A program made the translations under genes and the position numbers. A DNA stretch of 24,940 bases from Acanthamoeba lenticulata (Eukaryota; Discosea; Longamoebia; Acanthamoebidae), in contig NAVB01000500.1 of assembly GCA_002179805.1 (NCBI GenBank), forward strand, positions 1 to 24,940. The letters are read 5' to 3'. Within the stretch, counting starts at the first letter, position 1. Each line of letters begins with the position of its first letter. The notes below the pieces were generated by a model. That model did no database searches and was not told the DNA's origin. It was given only the letters and a program-made list of their open reading frames with translations. Shown here piece by piece: positions 9,774-19,043 of this stretch.

Positions 9774-12700
9774 CTACACGCCGGGCGCAGGAGTGGAACC
9801 ATCGGTGTCGTCGCCGACCTGGGCCTCAAAGAAGGCCACCACAGCCTCCATCGTGGGCCTCTTCTCCGCTGACCCGTGCCAGCACTTCTTCATCATCTTC
9901 CGATACTCCGGCACGCAGTCGCCTGGAATCTGCGGACGCTTGCCCTCGAGCACGTCCAGCGACACGCCCATGAAGTTGCGTCCGGCAAAAGGCTCGCGCC
10001 TCGTCAGCACCTGCCACATGATGATGCCGAACGAGAACACGTCGGCCCGCTCGTTGTACTTCTCGCCTCGGATGATCTCCGGCGCCGTCCAGCAGGGCGT
10101 GCCGCAGCGGGTCATGGTGGCGTTCTCCTCCTTGATGCGCGCGAACCCAAAGTCGGCCACCTTCACGTTCCAGTTCTCGTCCACGAGCAGGTTCGACGGC
10201 TTCAGGTCCCGATGCACGATCACCGGCTCCAGCGAGTGCAGGTAGTTGATCCCGAGTGCCGCCGACCGCAGCATGCGCAGCTTGTGTTTCCACGTGAGCT
10301 TGATGGCGTTGTTGGCGAGGATGTCCTTGAGCGAGCCCTGCTTCATGAACTCGGTCACGATGCACAGGTTGGGCTTCTTGACGCACGCGCCGATGAAGAG
10401 CACGATGTTGGGGTGGTGCAGCTCCGACAAGAAGGCCATCTCCGCGCGGAACTCGAGCATGCGCCGCTCGTCGAGCTTCTGCTTGATGAACCGCTTCACG
10501 GCCACATCGACGCCCTTCCACTTGCCGCGGTAGACCACGCCGTAGGAGCCGAGACCCACCTGCTTGCCGAGCGCGATCTCGTGGAAGTCGATGATCCAGC
10601 GGCACAGGTTGGCCGACGTGAGGAAGGTGTCCTCCTTGAACATCATGCCCTCGCCCACCGCCGTCTGCATGTCGCCGCCCCCGCTGCCGCTCGAGCCCGA
10701 CGTGTGGCTCCGATCCTCTTTGTTCCCCTCGCTGCCAGTAGCGCCCGAAGACGACGTCCCCTCGCCATCCTGAGCGACGCCGCCAAAGAAGCGGGCCTCG
10801 AGGCCTTCGACCTTGAGCTCGAACAGGCGCGCGCCTTGCGGCACGTCTGGCATCTCGAACTTGCCCAGCGCCACCAGCCGGGCCTCGGCTCTTGCCGCCG
10901 TGACCGCCTCTTCACCGCCGTCAGTGGCGTCGGTGTCGCCCACCTGCGTCGCGGCAGCGAGGAACTTGTCGCGGGTAACGTGGCTCATGACCACCTGGCC
11001 GCCGTGGGTCATGGCCGTGATGCGCGCTGCCGCGTTGACCACGGGGCCGATGTACTCCACGCGCCGCGTCATCGGATCGCGCACCACCTTGGGCACGCCC
11101 ACGTGCACGCCCATCCGCACCCGCAGGCCCTTGAACACCACCCGATCGTCTGTGTCGCCCCACTCCTCTGCCGCGCCCGGATGGTTGAGCAGCGCCTCGG
11201 GCCACTCGACCTCGAGCAGTGCGCGTTGCACGTCGCAGCACCAGGCGAGAGCGTCGCTTGTGTGCTGGAAGGCCATGCAGAAGGAGCCCTCTCCGCTGTT
11301 GCGGTCGCGCACAAACACGACCTCGTAGCCCCGGTGCCGCTTGAGCGCTGCGCGCAATGTCTCGTTGTGGAGCAGCGTGGCGTCGCGCATGGCTGCGGCA
11401 TTGAACTCCCAGAGCGAGGCTGCGCGCGTGATGTCCGTGAACACGATCGTCACTTCGCCTTCGGGCGCGCGCACTCCGCCGGTGGCCGCGTGCGCCGCCG
11501 ACAAGTTCTTGGAGGCATTGGAGGACGATGACGAGCCAGTTGAGCCCGAGCCGTGGGTCGAGGGCAGTGTCCACGAGCTGAAGCTGTGGTGTTGCTGCGC
11601 GGCCTTGGGTTGGCCTTGTGAAGTCGCTCCACTGGAGGAGGACGAGGAGGTCTTGGAGGTCATGCCGGTCGAGGTCGACTCGCCGTGCATGGAGGAGAGG
11701 CGCGTCATGATCTCGAGGAACGTCGGCCGGATGACCGGGTCCACGTGCCAGCAGCTCGTCACAAGCTCCTCGTACTCGGGAGGGCACGTGAGCACTTCAG
11801 GCATGGTCGGCCTGATGTTGTCGCGAATCACTGCCACTGCCACCGCTGCTGGGCTGCGGATCGAAAAGGATGCGGTGAGCATTCTTGTTTAAATAGCAAG
11901 ACTGACATCTGGGAATATCATACCTGAGGCCAAAGTAGGGCTGTTCGCGAGTGAGCAGCTCCCACAGCACGATCCCGAACGAGTACACGTCCGCCAGAAT
12001 CCAGTCCACCTCGCCCGACTCGTTCAGCACCTCTGGTGCCGTCCAGTGCACGCTCCCAGCTGCGTTGTTTGCGGCGCCGCCCTTGTGGGCGTCCTCCTTG
12101 AACTTGGTCAAGCCAAAGTCGGACACCTTGACGTTCCACTTGTTGTCGAGCAGCAGGTTGAGCGACTTGAGGTCGCGGTGCACGATGCCCGACGAGTGCA
12201 GGAAGTGCATGCCCTTCGACGCCTGGTAGGCCATCTTGGCCTTGAGCACGAACGGGATCTCCGGGATCAGTTCGTTGTGGAGCAGGTCGAAGAGGGAGCC
12301 GAGGGACATGAACTCCATGACGATGCACATCTTGGGCGGCTTGGTCGATGCTGCCATGAACAGCACCACGTTCGGGTGTCGCAGCGACGTCATCACGCGC
12401 ACTTCATCGTGGAAGCTCTTCTCCATCTCTTTTGTGATCTTCTCGGCGGCCATGACCTTGACGGCCACCTCGGTGCCCTTCCACATGGCCTTGTGCACTT
12501 CGCCGTAGCCACCGGCACCGAGCTGCTCGCCCACCTCGAGTTCGTTGTAATCGATCTCCCAGTCGTCCGTGGCCTTGCCTCTGAACTTGATGACTCCGAC
12601 CAGCACGAGGATCAGCAGCGCGAGCAGGGCGAAGATGACCACCACGACGGGGATCACGACGGCTGTTTCCCCAATCGCCACCAGGTCAGCGCTCACGTCA

Positions 12701-15700
12701 AGATTGAGTGAACTTTTTAATAGGGCTGGAGGCGCACCGATGGCGATAGTCGACGAGTCGGTGCTCGAGCTGGACGAGACAAAGGCCTCGCAGTACTGGC
12801 CCGTGCGCCCGCTGTCGCACACGCACGCGTTGTCCACGCACGAGCCGGCATCGGAGCAGAGGTCACCGGCATCGGTGATGCAGTTGGCCACGGAGCTCAC
12901 GGCCACGCCGTCGCACGTGAAGGCCTTCAGCTGCTTGAAGAACCGCCGCTTGAGGCCCTCATCGGCGCCGGCCGCCACGATGAAGCCCTGCCGGTCGGCC
13001 GATTCCTTGGCCTCGGGGGCGGTCTGCGTGTAGAGCAGGAAGGAGGCCAGCGCGGCGGCCTTGGTGCAGTCCTCCATGGTCTGGCTGCGGTAGAGGAAGG
13101 AGCCAAAGGTCACCAGCGGCCAGCTGTCGATCGGGTCGCCTGCACCCAAGGGCCGTCAGCTGACGCACAACGCCCCTCATCGATGGGCTAAGCGGGTTGT
13201 ACGTACTGAGGACGATGTTCTGGAAGTCCTGGTGGGCCGGGTCCGTGGTGGTCAGGTAGTTGCTCAGGGCGCTCATGATGGTCGTCGTGTTGGGCTGCAC
13301 CACCACGCCTGCTTTGTTGGGCAGGCTGGCCCAGTCAATCGTGGGCGTCTGTCCAATGGATTCCAGTTAAGCGTAAGCAAAACAGTCCAACCTTGTTCAT
13401 GTTGCGAGTGGCGACAACGTACGAGAAGAGCGTCGTAGAGGTTGATGAAGGCCAGGCCGTCGGGGGTGCTGCCCATAAGGTCAACCATGCCCGAGTAGGT
13501 CTCCGCTTGGAGCGACGTGTTGAACGAGTCGGTCGGGAAGGTCGTCATATCCGACGGAGTCACCTGGTAGTGCCCCGATCCAGGGTTGGTTGAGCTGTGC
13601 CTTTCATCGAAAATTTAAGACAGACGAAGCGCACCTTTGAAGCAAACTCGGGCACCAACGCGGCCAACATGGTGGTGAACATCTGCTTGGTGATCGAGCT
13701 GGTCGATTGGGTGATGATGCGGATGGGACGTGCGGGCAGGGCCGCCGCCGCGGCCGGCGAGTTGATGGTCTGGATTTGGGGGTCGTTCCACATGGTGATG
13801 TTGCCCAGGAAGATGCCCGACAGCACATCGGCGTTGAGCACTAGCTTGAGTCCTTGCGAGATCAGCTCCGTCAAGTAGTAGCCTGTCATTGACATTGACG
13901 AAATCAGCGTCGGCGAAGCAAGGCCCCTCGAGGTCTCGAGGACCGCGGACGTACCGGGGACGACGGCGTAAACAACGGCCGGCGTGAGGGCCACGTCGGG
14001 CACGGCCGTGTACCACTCCTCGGCAAGGCCGTTGCTCGTCGTGCCGAATTGTTCGTCAAAGGTCTCCAGCTGGCTCTTGGCCTGCAGCGACGTGGCCTCA
14101 AAGTACTTGATCGTCGCCGTGCTGGTCGACTGGCCCACGGCCCAGGCCGTGTAGATGGGCAGCGGCGGGCCGGCACCGATGAGGAACGACGCGTTGAGCG
14201 CCGGTTGGCCGTTGCACAGGATGTGCGAGAACAGGTCCAGGATGTCCTTGCGCACGCTCTCCGGGATGGGCACGTAGCCATTGGTGATGGCCAACGACGA
14301 CGCCCTGGCGTGATGCGGTCATGTCAGCGGACGAGGCCTCAAATGAGCGCAGCAGCGGGACAGGGCAAAGGGGTACGCGTCGTTGGTCTGGACCCAGGCG
14401 ATGAACCGGATGAGTTCCTCGATGTTGGTGCAGTCCAGCGCCGTGATGCTCCGGTTGAGCAGGATGAAGGTCGTGTAGGCCAGCGGCCATGAGTCGTTGC
14501 CCGCTGCGTCGGAGATGTCCACTGTCAGGTTGCCCGCGCTGTAAGCGTCGGTGAACTGGCCGATGGCGCCCTGGACCGAGTCCACACCAGGCTTGACCAG
14601 GTGGCCAGCTTTGTTGATCATGTTGACCCACGGAATGCCTGCGGAGTCGCAATCGCCCTTACGCACGAACGTCATGCCGTTGGGCGTGTTCTGTTGATGT
14701 GTCAACCTTGTAAGCAACAACACGCAAGGACCACACACGCACAAGTAAGCAAGCAGGGGAACCTTGAGCCATGTGATGCGAGCACTGGTCGTGCCGGCAT
14801 CAACTGCCCTCCCAGACAGCGCGGGCGCCATGCCGGCGAACGTGCTGTTGGCCGCAGCAAAAGCGTCGCGAAACACGTCGCTGAAGCGAGAAAGAGCCTC
14901 CTGGAAGACGGCTGAGGTCGAGATGACGTTATTGTCGTTGAAGCCCAGGAGGATGGCGGTCTTGGGCAGCTTGGAGGCGATGGCCGGATTGAGGGCGGTG
15001 ATGCGCGAGTCGTTCCACATGGTGATGTTGCCCGCCCAGATGAGCCCCACCGTCTCCCGGTCCAGCACCTGATGACCATGTGCGCTGCGTGAGCGACATA
15101 TGCGCCGGAGGAGGAGAGGGGGGGGGGGAAGCAGTAGGTACAAGGAAGGGGTCGGAGGCGTTGTTGAGGGTGTCCAGGTGATAGGTCAGCACCATGGCCT
15201 GCCCATAGAGTGGAAACTGAAGGATGTCGCCGTCTTGACCGAAATGCGCTGGCACCGCCCGATCCGACCCCACGAAGTCCTATTGTTGTGGGGAACGCGC
15301 TTGTGTCAACGACGGGAAGAGGGAAGAGGAACAAGGACATCGAAAGAAAAAGTAGAGGTTTACATACCACTGCATGACGTGCATAAGCATCGAGAGCTGC
15401 GGTAGAGCCACTTCCAGCATACGAAATGCTGACCACGTAACGCATTAGATTGCTGAATTCAATCACGGGGAGAATCAAACCAGAATAAAAGATGTACCTA
15501 ACGTCGTCACGGACGTAGGTGTATCGATCGGCCCATGCACGCATCATAACCGCCGAGTTGGCCGTTCCGTCGCCATACAGGCGCGTGCTGAGTGCTCCTG
15601 TGGGTGCGCCATTAGATTTAAAAAAATAAGAACAACATTCTCAAGCTGCGTGGAAACGAGAATGCGGCCCGCGAACCGTGGATAGTGGCGCTTTGCGCAA

Positions 15701-15761
15701 GCAAGAGGAGAAGAAGCCCCACAAAGGTGATGCGTCTACTGGATCGGTTGGCAGTCGCCAT
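9774..15761 (-). CDS. Receptor with tandem PstS-like domains, EGF, membrane helix, kinase, cyclase-like domain, kinase (copy B)
   Basis: Thirteen exons: 15761-15677, 15597-15498, 15428-15368, 15279-15142, 15068-14763, 14690-14377, 14304-13955, 13882-13635, 13563-13423, 13348-13207, 13139-12738, 12662-11924, 11853-9774 (1,701 residues). Many exon lengths match copy A exactly (100, 61, 306, 314, 350, 402 and 739 nt; 248+141 equals 389). The order is signal peptide (MATANRSS then a Leu-rich core), two PstS-like domains, EGF, a membrane helix at about 765-787, kinase 1, cyclase homology domain and kinase 2. All kinase motifs are intact. The cyclase shows the same missing metal Asp as copy A. One extra intron (13634-13564) is absent from copy A. 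The 75-nt intron at 12737-12663 is in frame and stop-free, so a form 25 residues longer is possible. It is the upstream member of the head-to-tail pair. Confidence 0.88.
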
Positions 15762-16298
15762 GTGTGCGGCCTTAGTGAAAGAGCTGTGGGGGACTGAAGT
15801 GGAGAAAGCAACTGATGCTAAGGAAACAACTAGCTTTTTTATCTCAGCAAAAGGTCACGTCACTGAGTTGCCATCAGTCCGGTTGCGCTGTGCTGACGAC
15901 CACCGTTTTGTTCATGCACACCGGTGAAGAGCTTCCTGTTGGCAATGTGACGTTGTAGCTCGGCTGCAACGAGGCCTAGTAGCTTAGCGACCAAGCTTGT
16001 GCTTGCCAAAGAATTCCTGACAAGCGTGGGAACAGAAAGAACTTACCCGCCATTCTACCCGAGCCAGTGGTCAGCCGGAACGACAGGTGTAAAAAGGGCA
16101 CTTGACTGTCATTTCTGTCTTTTTCATCTACCTCTCGCTGGCTGACGTCTCCCGCGGACCGCGGAGAGTGTGCGCAGTGACTCAAGAGAGGACCCTGCTA
16201 AGCACAAGCTTGAGAGGAAGGTCAAGTCCTTTTGGTTGTGCTGGAAAATGAGATAGAGAGTGTTTATGATAAAAGTTGTGCTCTAACTGAATATTCAG
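15762..16298. other. Intergenic region: copy B promoter and glutathione transferase 3' flank
   Basis: 537 bp without a supported gene. Besides the TATA-like and CRE-like elements near 15835-15865 it holds another TGACGTC at 16143-16149, next to a short dyad of two CCGCGG blocks separated by one base (16152-16164). Short frames inside have no recognisable features. Confidence 0.5.
15835..15843 (-). promoter_or_regulatory. TATA-like element upstream of copy B
   Basis: GATAAAAAA on the minus strand, 74-82 nt before the ATG at 15761, close to the distance of the TATA candidate of the glycosidase gene. A TGACGTGAC sequence (CRE-like) lies just upstream, around 15855-15865. This is a weak motif call only. 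Confidence 0.3.
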
Positions 16299-16301
16299 TT
16301 A
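16284..16301. repeat. Perfect 18-bp palindrome across the glutathione transferase stop codon
   Basis: TAACTGAATATTCAGTTA equals its own reverse complement. Its last three plus-strand bases are the minus-strand TAA stop of the transferase gene. It could form a small AU-rich stem at the start of the 3' UTR, or be chance. Confidence 0.7.
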
Positions 16302-16955
16302 ATGCTTGGTGAGCGCGGCCTTGTCGGCATAGGCCTCCTTGATGCCCTTTTGCTGAGACAAGCGCTCCATGTAGGCCTTAACACGAGGAAACTTGTCCAG
16401 TGCCTCAGCACCCACAAGCCAGGGGACCAGGGAGAGCCAGGGGTAGTTGTTGATGTCGACGATGCTGTACTTGTTGCCCACAAACCAGTCCTTGCCCTCG
16501 AGGTGGCCCTCGAGCACGCCCAATACTCGGTAGATCTCCTTCTCGTAGCGCTCGATGGCCGACGGCAGCTTCTCTGGGTGGAAGTTGGAGAACCACGCCT
16601 TCTGGCCAAAGTAGGGACCAATGCCTGAGGCCTGGAAGAGAAGCCACTGGTGGGCATCCGCGATCTCGTCGGCGTCGGTGAACCAGAACTTGTTTTCCTT
16701 GTCGTAGTGGTGCTCGAGGTAGAGCAGGACGGCAACCGACTCCCACACGGTCTTGTCGCCTCGGTGGTGGTCGACTAGCGCAGGAATGCGGCCGTTGGGC
16801 TGGATGGCGAGGAACTCGGCGGGCTTGTTGGCGAAGTCGATGTACTTGGATTCGTAGGTGAGGCCGAGCTCCTTCAGCAGGGCAGCCACCTTCCAGCCAT
16901 TGGGACCACCGCCGTGAGTCCAGAGAGTGAATTGAGGAGCGTCAGAAGCCGACAT
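16299..16955 (-). CDS. Glutathione S-transferase, Ure2p-like class
   Basis: 218 residues, intronless, with ATG at 16955-16953. The N-terminal thioredoxin-fold half reads FTLWTHGGGPNGWKVA; the PNGWKV turn with Asn and Gly is typical of Ure2p/YfcG-like (nu-type) transferases, which use Asn/Thr rather than Tyr or Ser near the glutathione thiol. The cis-Pro signature (GRIPALVD) and the Glu-Ser pair that holds the glutathione gamma-glutamyl group (VWESVAVLLYLE) are present. The C-terminal all-helical half includes WLLFQASGIGPYFGQ and the N-capping region DWFVGNKYSIVDI, both usual in this class. Length is normal and no signal peptide is seen, so it is likely cytosolic and used in detoxification or disulfide redox chemistry. 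A longer in-frame start at 17093 was rejected because it adds sequence with no family counterpart. Confidence 0.88.
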   Translation of the reverse strand: MSASDAPQFTLWTHGGGPNGWKVAALLKELGLTYESKYIDFANKPAEFLAIQPNGRIPALVDHHRGDKTVWESVAVLLYLEHHYDKENKFWFTDADEIADAHQWLLFQASGIGPYFGQKAWFSNFHPEKLPSAIERYEKEIYRVLGVLEGHLEGKDWFVGNKYSIVDINNYPWLSLVPWLVGAEALDKFPRVKAYMERLSQQKGIKEAYADKAALTKH

Positions 16956-17205
16956 TTGAAAGGTTTTGAGTGGTTCTGTTGAGAAGTGAAGAGCTGTTGT
17001 TGCAGTTGTTGCTGTGATGAAAAGCTGGGCAGCTGGCACTGGCTTAAGTAGTGACTCTCCACACCTCTCGCCGACACCCTCGGGAAGGGTCACGGTCTGC
17101 CCGCGAATAGCGGCGCAGAAATTGATCTGCCAATTAGAAAATGAGCGACAAAGCAGCTGACATTTTTACCATTTTTGCCGGTTTATTCTCTTTTTAAGGT
17201 TTTTT

Positions 17206-18840
17206 TTATAAGTGTTCAAAACTATCATATCTCCCTTCTTCCTCTCGCCTGCGCTTGCAGCCGATGACAATAGTGCCAGCAAGTAAAACACCAAAGGAGG
17301 CCAGCAGCAAAAGGGAGAACGCCACGAGGCCACTCTCGCCCTCAGGCAGAGGAGGCTCCCAAGCATCAGGTTCATCGATGAGCAGCTCGGCGACGTAGGC
17401 CGTCTGCGGGGTGCCGCTGGCTGACGTTGTCAAGTCCATTTGTTTGTTGACCAGCTCGCCCATCTGCTCCACAAGACTCTTTAAGGTCAGAAGCCCAAAA
17501 GAGCACCACTTGTGGCACCACCCGACGCACCTCCTCAAGGAAATGATCGATGACACTGTTCTGGAGCCGCCCAGTGAAGAAAATGGCAAGGTCGCGACGG
17601 AGCCCCATTTCAACAAAGCCTTCATGGTAAATGAACATCGAGTCCTTGTTGGTCTTGGGCGCAATCAAGGGAGCTTTGGCCATGCACTGTGTTCGCGTTT
17701 GTGGTGCGAATCGCGTGAGTGGTTGTCAGCACAAGCGCATGCTGTGGGATGAAGTTGCGCAGCACCTCTGAGCTTTTGGTGCGGCTTGCGACACGTTCAT
17801 AGTTGGGGAAGAGCCGAACGATGGCCCGCTCGTTGTGGTCGCCGTCAAGCTCCTCGAAATCCGTGATGTGATCAAACTTGGCACCGACTTCGTGGTTCCA
17901 CATGAAGTCGTAGAACGCAGCCAAGTACCATCGGGTGATGTCCTCCCGCACCTGGTGTCCCGCGTGCTGACGTCAGCATGGATGGTGCACAAGCAGCGCA
18001 CAACAGAGGCCGGTGATTTGACCTTGTACTTGTCCGGCTGCTCCATCATGAGCCGGAGGTGTGGGCAGCCCACATACTCGGGCTGCAACAGCAGCGCGAG
18101 CGCCGCTTCCTGCTGCTCGGCGGGAACGGGTCCGCTCGGGTCGAAACTGGAGTCGTTGAGAGCCAGGCGCAGCTTGGCCAGTGTTGCCTGAGCCAACCGA
18201 CGCTCATGAGATCGAGTTTTTTCTTTCAGGTAATCATCCCATGGGCTTGGGGTGCGCACCTCGTCCGAGTGCAGGTACCATCGCCGGACGCGGTTCACGT
18301 TTCCCAAGTACGAGTCCAGGAGGTCGCGCACGGAGTCACGGGTGAGCGCAGCCGAGGGATCCACCTTCTGCAGTTCTCGCTCGTAGACCGCCAGAGCTAC
18401 GATGAACTCGCCCGAGTCGCCACCAGGCGTGCTGAGTTGTGGATTGGCCGAGCGTCCATCGATGCTGCCAGGTTGTGTTGGAGGCAGGTTGAGCAATAAG
18501 AACTGAACATTAAAAAATAAAAAATAAATTGAAAGAAAAGGAGATGCAGTTGATGAAGCCCCTCTTGACGCACCAGGACCAATAGACGCTGCGAGGGTCA
18601 ACAAAGGCTGCAGCGGACCGCAGATGCCGCTCCACTTCGAACGCAGTGAGGCCGCCTTCTCCCTTCTTGGTCTGCTCCACGGACACCGCCGGCAAATGAC
18701 ACTCGAACAACTTGGCTCCTATCCTCCCCTTTCGTCACGCTTCGTTCTTTCGAGAGCGAAAACGAAAGGAGAGGTGTACCCGATACGACGCCCAAAAGGG
18801 CCAACAAGAAGAGGCAAAGCAGAGCCTTGGCGGGGTCCAT
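17206..18840 (-). CDS. Type I membrane protein with possible carbonic-anhydrase-like metal motif
   Basis: Six exons: 18840-18780, 18715-18574, 18464-18002, 17951-17733, 17686-17531 and 17478-17206, giving 437 residues. The introns are 64, 109, 50, 46 and 52 nt and every junction keeps phase. Residues 1-21 are a signal peptide (MDPAKALLCLFLLALLGVVS). A membrane helix lies near the C-terminus (SGLVAFSLLLLASFGVLLAG), followed by a basic stop-transfer and a short tail ending RYDSFEHL. The ectodomain includes CIDGR (68-72), STPGGDSGEF (79-88), HSDE (133-136) and GCPHLRLM (200-207). The first and last resemble Cys-x-Asp-x-Arg and Cys/His metal motifs of beta or cadmium-type carbonic anhydrases, but the match is from memory and the rest is unfamiliar. 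Function is therefore unassigned. The first intron has an alternative junction. Confidence 0.65.
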
Positions 18841-19043
18841 GCTTGCCCGGAAGAGTTAAAGCTGCTCTCGCGTTGTCCTCACCCCGAGCTGCCGTCGACG
18901 AGGTTTCCGGAACGGACAATGCCGCCAGCTGGCTCCGGAATCCAAAAGAGACAGCCAACCAGAGGAGACGAATAAAAACAAAAAACGACAACGTGAACAG
19001 CTGCATTTACTGATGGTGATCGAAAGGTCTTGCTTCTTCTTGC

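Noticed and set aside
9876..11531. 551-codon plus-strand open frame antisense to copy B
   Set aside because: Same antisense shadow as in copy A. Its conservation follows from the conserved kinase/cyclase on the minus strand.
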